The position numbers and the translations under genes are program-made. 50,600 bases of DNA from an uncultured Flammeovirgaceae bacterium (GTDB lineage Bacteria; Bacteroidota; Bacteroidia; Cytophagales; Cyclobacteriaceae), in assembly GCA_937899105.1 (NCBI GenBank), contig CALBPF010000052.1:1-50600 (forward strand), in the 5' to 3' direction. The notes beneath the pieces were generated by a model that was not told the DNA's origin, did not search any database, and worked only from the letters and a program-made list of their open reading frames with translations. This document shows, piece after piece, positions 15,430 to 25,227 of this stretch (position 1 is the stretch's first letter; each line of letters starts with the position of its first letter).

Positions 15430-18400
15430 TTGACTGTTTTGAAATCGCGTATTTTAATACTGTTCATTCTTGTGTCCTTTTGTGCCCGGGGGCAGCGCAT
15501 ATTTTGGGTGGAAAGATCCAATAACAGGATAATGCAATCCAATGGTTTGACCACCAGTTCGCCTACTGTATTTCGGTCTGGCTTAAATGCACCACAACAT
15601 GTTGAAGTAGACCAACCTAATGGATATGTCATTTTTACGTCTAATGGAGGTGAGAGTATTAAGCGATTAGATCTATCTGATGGAGGTAACGAAATATTTC
15701 TTGCCAACAATGGTGCGTTTGTAGGCTACAGCGACATAGCCGTAAACGGGGATGAAGGGTATGTCTATGGTACAGAAATTAACGGTGGTATCGAATACGT
15801 GGATGTATTTAGTGGTGCGACACGCGATTATATGAACCTTGCAGGCGTGTCGGATTTTAACTTTATGTTCGGTATTGACTATTCATCCAGTTCGGGTGAT
15901 ATTTTTTACGTGGACGCGGATGATCCAGCTATTTACGGCGCTACCTCGCCTTTTGGAAATACGGCCTTTCCGGGTTTTCTAACCGGAGTGTCATATGAGT
16001 ATCTCGAGATAGACGGAGAAAACAACCTCCTTTATTATTCTGATGGAAGTCAGATTCTTAGATCTAGTACAGGAGGAGGTTCATCAACTGTAATTCAATC
16101 AGACGCCGGTAGTAGTATCTCTGCTATGGCATTTTATGATCGGGTAGGCTTGTTTTACACGACCAGTACGGAAATATGGCTTTATGATATTAATAATGAT
16201 ACAAATGTCTTGCTGAGATCAGGATTATCTAATGTCAGGGGCTTAGCTGTAGAGTTAGATACATCTGCGCCCTTTGCATCTTCTTTTGACCCATCCGATG
16301 ATGCCGTTGGAGTAACAAACGGTCAGACTCAAATTAGGATAATTTTCAATGAAGAGGTTCAAGGATCAATTACGTCTGCCACCGGCACAAATATCCAGGT
16401 TAGAATTTTCAGAGAAGGTTCACTTTGGCAAACTATAGATAGGTCCTCAATTACTTTTTCAGGAAACGAGGCGCAAATACCAACCAACGCTATGGTTCCG
16501 GGAGATTATTATGTGTTGGTTGGTTCTAACGTAGTGAGTAATATTTCAAGGCTAGACTACTTTGGCATTTCGAATACTACAACATGGAACTTCACTGTTC
16601 CTTGCGATAATCCTACGGTAGCGCCCACTGGTGGCGTCATAAGTAATCTTACTTCTACGACTGCTGATCTTAGCTGGACGAATGGTAATGGAGATAGTCG
16701 AATTATAGTGTTGAAAGAAGGTTCCGCCGTGGACTTTGCTCCTGTTGACTTAATAGATTATGGAGGTGGAGATACCGATTTTGGAGTGGATGATCAGGGA
16801 GGAGGGAATTTTTTGATCAATAATACGACTGCAAATACGACATCCATTGGAAGCTTGTCTCCTTCAACTACATACTTCTATTCAATCATTGAAAACCAGT
16901 TTAGTAGTGGTAATTGTTATGGTTTAGCATTAACCGGGTCTTTTACAACGTCTTGCGAAGATCCAACCGTTCAAGCTTTGGGATTAGGACTGGATGGTGT
17001 TGGTTCGGGTACGATTAGTATCAGTTGGACCAATGGTAATGGTAACAATCGATTGATACTTGCTAAAGAAGCCGCGACGTTTGGATCGACACCTACCCCC
17101 GTAGACGGCTCACTGTATGTCTCGTCATCAACCTTTGGTTTAGGCTCTAATATAGCAGGCTCTTTTGTTGTGTTCAATGGCGCCGGTTCAGCTACTACAG
17201 TGGACGGACTTAGTCCACTTACCACGTATTCCTTTGCTGTTTTTGAGTACAGCGATGTCGGGGGACTTTGTTATCTGGAAACTATAAGCGGGGCGAATAC
17301 CCTATCACAAACTACTTTACCCACCCCTGAGCCTTTGGAGCATATAAGTGGTTTTGGTGTTGATGGGGTAGGCTTAACGACGATAGATTTATCGTGGGTG
17401 GAATCGGTGAATGCGCAATTGGCCGAAGGGTACTTACTACAAGCCATCGCGGATGGCAGTTCCTTTCCTGCGGTAGCCGATGGCGTAGCACAATCCGATG
17501 ATACAAACCTGTCGGATGGTGTAGCGGTAGTGAACCTGGCTGCCGGGGCAACGAGCTACCAATTTACAGGCGCTACACCTGCGGTTGACTACACCTTTAG
17601 GATCTACCCCTATACGAATACCGGTGTAAACATTGACTACAAGACAGACGGAACGATCCCGGAGCAAATGGCTACTACCCTGCCCAGTTTAGATTCGGAT
17701 GTCATATTAACCACCCCCTTTGTCGTAGGCCCAAGCGTTGATTATACCTCCTTTCAAGGGGCAGATGTCACCATAGGATCTTTTTTGCTATCGTCCTTTG
17801 ACATTCGTGATGGGGGCGCCGACAATGATGCGGATATGGCGCCCACAGTACTTACCGGTATTACCTTTAATCTAAGCAATAGCGCTAATGTATCGAGAAT
17901 CGCCTTGTATGAGGGGACTACCGAACTTGGCGAAATTTCGGCAGGCGCTACCGCCACCTTTAACTCCCTTACCGTAAGCGCCCCTGATAATGGGACGACC
18001 ACTTTAGACGTCTACGTTACCTTTAACACCGCCGTAACCGACGGCGTGCAGGTGCAAATCACCGTAGCTAACGTCACCAGCCAGCCGGGGAACTCAGGCT
18101 TTGCGTTGGCGGATGGTGGTGGCGCGAGCCGTACCAGCTCGCCTATTGAAGTATCCGCCACAGCCATCAACATTGTTCAACAGCCATCTGCTACCGCCAA
18201 CCAATACGTGGCTCTTACACAACAACCTATTTTTGAGGCGGTGGATATCAACGACAACGTAGATATAGACTTTACAGAAGCCTTTGTTGTAGGTACGGCA
18301 GACCCGGATGACCTCATTCCGGTCAGTGCACCTGCTCAGTTCATCTCAGGCCAGTTAAACTTCTTGGGATCAGGCTTCAACTTTGAGGGTGTGGGTACCA

Positions 18401-20805
18401 GTACTCTCCATGTACTGACCACCGGTGGATCCGCGCTTCTTTCCCCCAATACCGTTACCATTACCGTGAGTGGCACAGCTCCCACCATTACCACGGCAAC
18501 ACCTACCGATGATACCGCCTGTGCGGGGGGAGATGGCGCCATCACAGTGACAGCGGTCACGCCAGGTGTACTGGCCGACTACACTTTTGAGCTGTTTGAT
18601 GAGGCCTCTGCAAGTGTAAGCACCAACGGTCCGGCCTTTACAGGTCTGGAATCAGGCGACTACACCGTGGTAGCCACAAACATCAGTAGCGGCATTTCCT
18701 CAGTTCCATTTGCAGTGACCGTAGGCGAGTCCTTACCGGTAATCGACGGCGTCTTGATCAGCGCCACATCAAGCATATGTAATGGCGAGAGCGTTGACCT
18801 AAGTGTTACCATAACCGGGGGTGGTGATCCCTATGAACTTCAGATAGATGATGGTAGCGCCGTAAGCACAACCAATGGCTATATATCCGGAAATCCCATA
18901 CCGGTTACCCCTACAAGTACAACCACCTACACTCTGGTATCCTTAATCGATGGAGTAGGTTGTACCGGCACGGTAAACGGAGCGGTAACGATCACCGTGA
19001 ACCCCCTTCCCATTGTGGATGCCATACCCATCGCCAACACCGCATGTAACCCTAATAACGGAGAACTCGACCTATCTGTGGCCGGATCCTCAGGAGACGT
19101 CAACTACGCGATAACCGGCGCCCAGGACGTAAACTTTTCGGGCACAGCTTTAGAAACAGTCAGTAATTTAGCCCCGGGCGACTATACCATTACCGTGACA
19201 GATAACATTACCACATGCATCTCCACGCCCATAGCCGTCACCATTGACGATACATCGAACCGGCCCACCGTAAATGCCGGTTCCGCTACCTTCCTCTGTG
19301 AAGGCGAGACGGTTGCCCTCTTGGCTACTCCATCGGGTGGCGATAGCAACTACACTTTCTTGTGGGATAATGAAGGTACCCTAGATGATCCTGCAGTGCA
19401 AAATCCGGTGGCTTCTCCCACCACCACGACCACCTACTCGGTGACGGTAACCGATGGTCTGGGCTGTGTTTCGGATGCAGCTTTTGTTACCGTTACGGTC
19501 AGTCCACAATTTCAAACCGTTACCCTCAACAGCTTGGGGGCGACCACCATTTGCGAGGGCGATCAGGCTACCCTCACCGCTACTATGATAGGAGGTACGG
19601 CCCCCTATTCCTTCATGTTAAGCGACGGCACCTCCATCACGAACTATGCAAGCGGCTCGGACATTCCGGTAAGCCCTGCCACCACTACCACCTACAGCAT
19701 CACCTCCATAGAAGACAACGTATCCTGCACCGTACAGGCCATAACCGGTAGTGTAACCATCAACGTAGACCAAGCCCCCTCAACCTCAACCGTAGGTCCG
19801 GATGATACCACCTGTGAGGCCACCTACGCCAACCTTGGGGGAAGCTCCCCGGCAGTAGGTTCGGGAGTATGGACAACTACAGGCAGCGCTACCATAGATG
19901 ATCCCACCAGCCCCACCTCCAGTGTGAGTAACCTGTCCTTTGGCTCAAACACGTTTACCTGGACCATCACCAACGGCACCTGTATACAATCCAATGCGGC
20001 TGCCATAACCCTTACGCGGCAAGAACCTCCAACAGGAGCGGGCAGCGTTCAGGGGAGTACAGAATTGTGTTCCGATGCCCAAAACGTCACCTACACCGTT
20101 GCCGGTATTACCGGAGCTACAACCTACAACTGGACACTTCCGTCTGGCTTTGCGGCCAATGATTTAACAACCACCGCCCCCTCCATCACCGTGAACCTGG
20201 AAAACGGGCAGGCCGGTACGGTTGAGGCAACGGCCAGTAACGCATGTGGTATGATCACTGCAGCAGGCCTGGCCGTCTCCATCCTCCAGGCTGCGGAAGT
20301 AAGCATCATTGTGCCGGATGAGATCAAGCCTGGTCAGGAAACACAGTTTAGTTTTAACAGCGCCGATGTGCTAAACACCGTCAACTGGAGCTTTGGCGAT
20401 GGTGGAGCCAGTACAGCCACAAATCCATTCCATACCTATGAGCGTGCCGGTAGCTATACGGTAGAACTGACCTTTGAGAATGACCAGGGCTGTACAGGTA
20501 CTACCTCCACCTCCCTCACAGTAATACCTCTGGAAACCATCAGCATTAAGAATGCAGTCACCCCCAATGGCGACGGTCAGAATGACTTTTTAATGATAGA
20601 AGGCATACTTGATTACCCGGGCAATACAGTCACCTTATTTGACCGCTGGGGCGTAGAAGTCGCCCAGTTCAGTGGATATACCAATGACTGGGACCTGATT
20701 ATCAATGGGGACTATATACCGGCGGGCAACTACATCTGTGTGGTAGAACTGCCGGAAATAGGCGAAACAGTAAAACGAAGTATAACCGTAATAAAGGGCG
20801 ACTAA
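15430..20805 (+). CDS. Giant secreted multi-domain protein with type B T9SS sorting domain
   Basis: This is a 1791-residue protein. The start is a TTG (no in-frame ATG before residue 35) that gives a good signal peptide (LILFILVSFCARG). Residues about 20-275 look like an LRP/YWTD-type beta-propeller (IFWVERSNNRI, LLYYSDGSQI). A Big_5-like Ig domain follows (about 278-390), then three fibronectin type III modules (about 393-750; repeated WTNGNG motifs). Many Thr/Ser/Gly-rich Ig-like modules with paired cysteines run to about 1625, then a PKD domain (about 1630-1697; WSFGDGG). The end (about 1699-1791) is a gliding-motility-associated C-terminal (type B T9SS) domain with VTPNGDGQND and LFDRWG. 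It is probably exported through T9SS with the PorP/SprF protein encoded 4 bp downstream. Base composition rises clearly after about 17.4 kb. Confidence 0.88.
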   Translation: MTVLKSRILILFILVSFCARGQRIFWVERSNNRIMQSNGLTTSSPTVFRSGLNAPQHVEVDQPNGYVIFTSNGGESIKRLDLSDGGNEIFLANNGAFVGYSDIAVNGDEGYVYGTEINGGIEYVDVFSGATRDYMNLAGVSDFNFMFGIDYSSSSGDIFYVDADDPAIYGATSPFGNTAFPGFLTGVSYEYLEIDGENNLLYYSDGSQILRSSTGGGSSTVIQSDAGSSISAMAFYDRVGLFYTTSTEIWLYDINNDTNVLLRSGLSNVRGLAVELDTSAPFASSFDPSDDAVGVTNGQTQIRIIFNEEVQGSITSATGTNIQVRIFREGSLWQTIDRSSITFSGNEAQIPTNAMVPGDYYVLVGSNVVSNISRLDYFGISNTTTWNFTVPCDNPTVAPTGGVISNLTSTTADLSWTNGNGDSRIIVLKEGSAVDFAPVDLIDYGGGDTDFGVDDQGGGNFLINNTTANTTSIGSLSPSTTYFYSIIENQFSSGNCYGLALTGSFTTSCEDPTVQALGLGLDGVGSGTISISWTNGNGNNRLILAKEAATFGSTPTPVDGSLYVSSSTFGLGSNIAGSFVVFNGAGSATTVDGLSPLTTYSFAVFEYSDVGGLCYLETISGANTLSQTTLPTPEPLEHISGFGVDGVGLTTIDLSWVESVNAQLAEGYLLQAIADGSSFPAVADGVAQSDDTNLSDGVAVVNLAAGATSYQFTGATPAVDYTFRIYPYTNTGVNIDYKTDGTIPEQMATTLPSLDSDVILTTPFVVGPSVDYTSFQGADVTIGSFLLSSFDIRDGGADNDADMAPTVLTGITFNLSNSANVSRIALYEGTTELGEISAGATATFNSLTVSAPDNGTTTLDVYVTFNTAVTDGVQVQITVANVTSQPGNSGFALADGGGASRTSSPIEVSATAINIVQQPSATANQYVALTQQPIFEAVDINDNVDIDFTEAFVVGTADPDDLIPVSAPAQFISGQLNFLGSGFNFEGVGTSTLHVLTTGGSALLSPNTVTITVSGTAPTITTATPTDDTACAGGDGAITVTAVTPGVLADYTFELFDEASASVSTNGPAFTGLESGDYTVVATNISSGISSVPFAVTVGESLPVIDGVLISATSSICNGESVDLSVTITGGGDPYELQIDDGSAVSTTNGYISGNPIPVTPTSTTTYTLVSLIDGVGCTGTVNGAVTITVNPLPIVDAIPIANTACNPNNGELDLSVAGSSGDVNYAITGAQDVNFSGTALETVSNLAPGDYTITVTDNITTCISTPIAVTIDDTSNRPTVNAGSATFLCEGETVALLATPSGGDSNYTFLWDNEGTLDDPAVQNPVASPTTTTTYSVTVTDGLGCVSDAAFVTVTVSPQFQTVTLNSLGATTICEGDQATLTATMIGGTAPYSFMLSDGTSITNYASGSDIPVSPATTTTYSITSIEDNVSCTVQAITGSVTINVDQAPSTSTVGPDDTTCEATYANLGGSSPAVGSGVWTTTGSATIDDPTSPTSSVSNLSFGSNTFTWTITNGTCIQSNAAAITLTRQEPPTGAGSVQGSTELCSDAQNVTYTVAGITGATTYNWTLPSGFAANDLTTTAPSITVNLENGQAGTVEATASNACGMITAAGLAVSILQAAEVSIIVPDEIKPGQETQFSFNSADVLNTVNWSFGDGGASTATNPFHTYERAGSYTVELTFENDQGCTGTTSTSLTVIPLETISIKNAVTPNGDGQNDFLMIEGILDYPGNTVTLFDRWGVEVAQFSGYTNDWDLIINGDYIPAGNYICVVELPEIGETVKRSITVIKGD

Positions 20806-20809
20806 TACC

Positions 20810-21976
20810 ATGAGAGCACTCAGTTGTCTTATCCTTTTGCTAAGCGCCACTTTTTTCAACGTGGCTGCCCAAGATATTCCCTTATACAGCCAGCGCCTTA
20901 CCAACTCCTTCATCTTCAACCCCTCCGTGGCCGGCAATGAATTCGGTTCACTTACCCTTTCCCACCGTACCTTCTGGTCCGGGGTAGATGATGCTTCTGC
21001 GAGCAACCTTGTCAGCGCACATACCCCTTTTGGCGGGCATAGATTTGGTACGGGGCTCAATGTATTCCAGGAGGAAGTAGGCGTCTATGACCGTATCTAC
21101 GTGTCTGGCGCCTTTGCCTACCATATTCGTATGTCGGGCAGCGCCTCACTTTCGATGGGCGTATCGGCAGAGTTCAACAACCTGGAAGTCAACACCACCA
21201 AACTGGACGTGATCGATGAAAGTGATCCCTTACTCTTTGGGGATGATGCCAACCTGCAAAGTACAGACTTTTCCTTTGGCGTTAACCTGAGCACGAAGTA
21301 CTTTGATCTGGGGGCCTCCATCAACCGGTTGGCTTCAGGGTTTGGGCTCTCCGATGAATCCAATCAGTTATCGGGCTTCTATACAGGCTACATCAACGGC
21401 AAGATACCGTTGGCCTATGGGCGTGATATCATTGAGCCAATAGCCGTATACCGTCGGCTGTCCTCGGAGAGCTACCAGTTGGATGCAGGCTTATATTACA
21501 CCTTTAACAATAGCATCACCCTGGGGGGCTCTTATAGAAGCTCTGGCCAAATGACCGCCACGGCAGCGCTACGAATCCTGAAGAAGGTACTGATCGGATA
21601 TAGCTATGAGACCCTCAGCAATGATTTTCGCTCCTCTATAGGTAGTAATAATGAGATCACGCTTCGTTTTGACTTTAGTAGTTACAACTACCAGGACCGT
21701 TTTAAGGCGGACTACAAGAATGCCTTGGCCTTCAGGAGGAAGACCCTTTCATCGGCAGTGAAGCGGGGCAGGTCGGTAGGAGCGCGGAGTCCGTCAGAAC
21801 TGACAAAGCGCAAGAAGCGGCTGAAGTATGTAAAGTCTCCGAATGCACGTTATTCGAATTACAAGAGACCGAAGAAAGTATCCAAGAAGCGGTTCAACAC
21901 CAATAAACTCAGAAACCAAAACTACAAACGGGCTAGCCAAAGAAGAAAGCCCCTTTCTAAAAAGCGAAGAAGATAA
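20810..21976 (+). CDS. PorP/SprF-family T9SS membrane protein with long basic C-terminal tail
   Basis: This 388-residue protein has a signal peptide (to about residue 20, VAAQD) and the PorP/SprF pattern QDIPLYSQRLTNSFIFNPS, with later barrel strands such as HTPFGGHRFGTGLNVFQEEVG. SprF-like proteins are outer-membrane partners needed to export or anchor proteins with type B sorting domains. The gene starts 4 bp after such a protein, so the pair probably works together. The barrel ends near residue 300. The last roughly 80 residues are very unusual: about 34 Lys/Arg and a single acidic residue, ending SKKRRR. A barrel C-terminus normally faces the periplasm, so the tail may bind peptidoglycan or an anionic partner (inference). 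Confidence 0.88.
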   Translation: MRALSCLILLLSATFFNVAAQDIPLYSQRLTNSFIFNPSVAGNEFGSLTLSHRTFWSGVDDASASNLVSAHTPFGGHRFGTGLNVFQEEVGVYDRIYVSGAFAYHIRMSGSASLSMGVSAEFNNLEVNTTKLDVIDESDPLLFGDDANLQSTDFSFGVNLSTKYFDLGASINRLASGFGLSDESNQLSGFYTGYINGKIPLAYGRDIIEPIAVYRRLSSESYQLDAGLYYTFNNSITLGGSYRSSGQMTATAALRILKKVLIGYSYETLSNDFRSSIGSNNEITLRFDFSSYNYQDRFKADYKNALAFRRKTLSSAVKRGRSVGARSPSELTKRKKRLKYVKSPNARYSNYKRPKKVSKKRFNTNKLRNQNYKRASQRRKPLSKKRRR

Positions 21977-22018
21977 GATAAACTTCCTTTTTTTAATATA
22001 ATCTCAATGCGGTTGGAG

Positions 22019-25000
22019 TCATTCATCTTCCAATACGCCTATAGGAAAATCATTGCCTTGTGTATATCCGGTAGGGTATTGAGCTTGTCCGCCATACTCT
22101 TCGGCCAACTCAGGTACTCTTAGTTCCATATACGATTTTAATGCCCCTACCATAATCCTGTTATCTATACGTCCTGCCTTGCCGTCCAAAGCCTCCAACA
22201 AAGTATAGGTGAATACCCCATGCTTCAAAACTTCAAACTCAGAGGCATATTGCTGCGTGCCGCTGGAAGCAATCATTACCACTCCGGACGCCCTTGCCAA
22301 CTGAACTATTGCCTTTTCTTCAGAAGCAGGTGCACGGGTTTTTATCGTATTTATGGCGCCTCCTGAATGGCATGCATCCATTAAGATGAGCTGTTTCTGA
22401 GGTTTTAGCTCTGCCAGCATTCCTTTTAAACCGGTGGCAGAAATTCCCTTTGCCTGCAACTGCGCGGGGTCACCGTAAAGCTTGGTTATATCAGTAGGTA
22501 CAAGGTAATATTCGTCATTATTATCCTCGTCTAGCGTGCCGTGGCCGGCATAGTAAAAAACGAACACATCTTCTGGCTTCGCCTGGGTAACTATTGATTT
22601 AAATGCTCTCTGAATATTATCTTTTGTAGCGTCTTTATCATAGATCTCCAGCTTTCTAACGTTCCTGAAAATCTTTCCACTTCTTTCAGAAATCTTTTGA
22701 ACGAAAGATTTAGCGTCCGGTTGAGCGTAATTAAGGTTGTAAACAGGATTTTTATATTCATTGATACCTACAGCCAATATGAACAAGTCTGAAGAGGCCA
22801 CAACATCGCCATTGTACAGGATATGTATTTCGTTGGGCCTGGATTCAATTTTCTGGCTGTTTTTAACAATTACCTTAAACTCATTTTGTCCGTTCGTCAG
22901 GTTTACATCAAAAGACTTCTTCATAGTTCTGCCAACAGCTACCTGGCCGAGTTCCTGATCAGTGATAATGAGCTTGTTATTTTGGTAAATGTTCAGCTCT
23001 TTTAGCCCACCGCCACCATTGTAAAGGTCCACTTCCAGGTTTATGGATTTGGTTTTGGTTTGATAGCCGCCATCTTGGTAATCAAGGATCTTGTGCTCGC
23101 CAATAGTAGCTTCACTAAGATTAAAAAAAGCAGCCGAAGGTCGCTCAAGCTTGCCAAGGTCAAACAGTTGTTCACCCTCGTCCTGAAGTATTACGTTTAC
23201 TCTTTTGCTCTCATTGACGCTACGCATCAATACCTTGGGGCGATATAAAATTTCGAAATATTGTTCTGCTGTATAGAAATCAGCCAACTGCCTCACACCT
23301 CTGTTTATGTGCCAGCCAAAGTACTGCCCACCTGCGGAGCTGCAGTTAAAATATCCGGTTGGTACCCAGCTTATCCATTCAGAATCGTTGGATACAAATA
23401 AGTTTACAAAAGGTGTAATAGCTTCTCCAAGGTTATCAAAAACAGCCTGTATATCCCTGGCCGTCCTATCTCCTGAACCTTCGATTTTGGCTATTGCCTC
23501 TTTCCAGGCCTCGGCGGTGTTTGAAGTAGCAAGGGCGCCGAGTTCATATCCGTTAAAGTACTCTACCCATTCAGAGCTGGGAAAAATCTCCTTCATACTT
23601 GGGGTTTTCCCGGATTCATCCAGTTTCCAGATTTTTATAGTTTGGTCCTCGCCACCCGAGGCCATATACCTTCCATCCTTGGTTACGGCAACCGAACGAA
23701 CACCGGCTGTATGCCCAAGAAACTCTTTGATCAATGTGCCTTGAGGAGAATACATTTTTAGTGAAAAATCACTTGCTACTATTACATTCCCGGTTTTTGT
23801 TCCTTGAAAGTCTAATACTCTACCATCTTCAAATTCATCATTTTGAATTAGCCCCTGGCGATTGACCTCTATCTGATATGGACTCAACTGGGCAAGATTG
23901 GCGTTTGCAGCTGAGCTGTAGCTATTTTTAGGATTATCCGGTTTTTGGCGTATTGAAAAGTTTTTAAAATTGAAACTATAGTCATACCCCGTTTTATCAG
24001 GTTGCTTTTTAATATACAAATCCAGGTCTTCACCAAATTGTAAGTCCCAAACAACGCTGCCTTTTCCCTTAATAGTTTGCTGAACTTTGCCGTTGATCGG
24101 ATTCCAGATCTTTAATACATTATTATTACCTCCGGCAGTACAGGCGAGGTAACTGCCTGAAGCTGAGTTAGGTGAAAATGTCGCGCTGAATACAGTATTA
24201 TCGTGCCCGGTAAAAGTAGAAAGTTTAGTTCCTGATGGAATATTAAAACTTACTCCCTTTCCTGTTTCATCCATCGCGATAAGAATCCTGGAATCATGAG
24301 AAAAAGCCAGTGCATTTACCACTTTATCATCTGTGTCAAAAGATTTGACGAACGAGCCATCCGATCTCCAGAGCGCCAGATCCTGCGCAAAGCTACTACT
24401 AGCGATAAAAGAACCATCGGGAGAAAAGCTCACATTATTCACTATATCTTTATGCTTCTTTAGCTCCCTTGGTACGTAATTTATATTTCCATTATTCAGG
24501 CCTGCCAGATTGTATACCTTAATATTTTTTGATTCCGAAGCTACCGCCAGCGCATTGGTTTTTTGGTTAAAGGAGAGTTTAGCCACTCTTGAACCAACGT
24601 CAATTTTATGAATACTTTTTGTTTCTTCTTTTCCTAAGACTTGCCAGATGAGAATCGTGCCATCATCACTGCCGCTTGCCAGGTATTTCCCGTCACCTGT
24701 AAAATCAAGTGTATTAATAACATTACTATGGCCAATAGCTGTGCTTACTTGCTTTCCTGTATTTAGATCGATGAATATAATATAGTTATCAGCATCGTCA
24801 TCTACCGGGTAGCCGCTGACGGCTAGCATATCACCATCCGGTGTAATAGCCGATGCATATAACATTCCTTTTGGACCAGCGCCTATTTCAGATTCATACT
24901 TGTTAAGAAGTTCACCGGTTTTAGCGTCCCATATGCGAATACTTTTATCCTCAGATACCGAGATTATTCTCGATCCATCGGGTGTATAGAGTACGTTAAA

Positions 25001-25129
25001 AACCTTGCCCGAGTGACCAACCGAGTTAATCACAATTTTAGGAGCTGTATCTTGGCTTAGAACCCGGTTCAGTGGCAAATTCAAGAGAAACAAAGCAACC
25101 AGACAGAAGAGTCTTATCATAAGTTTCAT
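22019..25129 (-). CDS. Secreted WD40-repeat caspase-like (peptidase C14) protein
   Basis: The 1036-residue protein starts at the ATG at 25129, because the longer frame adds 36 residues ahead of an obvious signal peptide (MIRLFCLVALFLLN). About seven WD40 repeats follow (residues 35-520; GHSGKVFNVLYTPDGSRII, GHTAGVRSVAVTKDGRYMAS with IWD/IWK endings). A linker holds the segment WVPTGYFNCSSAGG and an Ig-like stretch. The C-terminal caspase domain (about 785-1030) contains the catalytic dyad, His863 in YYAGHG and Cys920 in LMDACHSGG. It is thus a probably active caspase-like protease, expected in the periplasm or outside the cell. The adjacent gene pair is T9SS-related, but no sorting domain is present here. 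Substrate and role are unknown. Confidence 0.9.
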   Translation of the reverse strand: MKLMIRLFCLVALFLLNLPLNRVLSQDTAPKIVINSVGHSGKVFNVLYTPDGSRIISVSEDKSIRIWDAKTGELLNKYESEIGAGPKGMLYASAITPDGDMLAVSGYPVDDDADNYIIFIDLNTGKQVSTAIGHSNVINTLDFTGDGKYLASGSDDGTILIWQVLGKEETKSIHKIDVGSRVAKLSFNQKTNALAVASESKNIKVYNLAGLNNGNINYVPRELKKHKDIVNNVSFSPDGSFIASSSFAQDLALWRSDGSFVKSFDTDDKVVNALAFSHDSRILIAMDETGKGVSFNIPSGTKLSTFTGHDNTVFSATFSPNSASGSYLACTAGGNNNVLKIWNPINGKVQQTIKGKGSVVWDLQFGEDLDLYIKKQPDKTGYDYSFNFKNFSIRQKPDNPKNSYSSAANANLAQLSPYQIEVNRQGLIQNDEFEDGRVLDFQGTKTGNVIVASDFSLKMYSPQGTLIKEFLGHTAGVRSVAVTKDGRYMASGGEDQTIKIWKLDESGKTPSMKEIFPSSEWVEYFNGYELGALATSNTAEAWKEAIAKIEGSGDRTARDIQAVFDNLGEAITPFVNLFVSNDSEWISWVPTGYFNCSSAGGQYFGWHINRGVRQLADFYTAEQYFEILYRPKVLMRSVNESKRVNVILQDEGEQLFDLGKLERPSAAFFNLSEATIGEHKILDYQDGGYQTKTKSINLEVDLYNGGGGLKELNIYQNNKLIITDQELGQVAVGRTMKKSFDVNLTNGQNEFKVIVKNSQKIESRPNEIHILYNGDVVASSDLFILAVGINEYKNPVYNLNYAQPDAKSFVQKISERSGKIFRNVRKLEIYDKDATKDNIQRAFKSIVTQAKPEDVFVFYYAGHGTLDEDNNDEYYLVPTDITKLYGDPAQLQAKGISATGLKGMLAELKPQKQLILMDACHSGGAINTIKTRAPASEEKAIVQLARASGVVMIASSGTQQYASEFEVLKHGVFTYTLLEALDGKAGRIDNRIMVGALKSYMELRVPELAEEYGGQAQYPTGYTQGNDFPIGVLEDE

Positions 25130-25227
25130 ATAATGTATGATATTAACTGAATACCACCCTTTTAATTTAAAAGTACTTAATTTTTGAGTAGTTTGGAACT
25201 GCGAGATAAGCGTAGGAGTAACCTTAC

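Noticed and set aside
17312..20327. Direct repeats and several antisense ORFs in the giant gene, suggesting a repeat array or CRISPR
   Set aside because: The repeats are Thr/Ser/Gly codon-rich protein modules without regular unit length or spacers, and the long plus-strand frame is continuous.
21977..22018. Terminator between the PorP/SprF and WD40-caspase genes
   Set aside because: The 42-bp gap is AT-rich with a T-run but has no stem that I can draw, and it lacks the 33-nt palindrome seen at other convergent gaps.
22019..25129. WD40-caspase gene as part of an anti-phage defence island
   Set aside because: It has a signal peptide, and no nuclease, sensor or other defence gene lies beside it.
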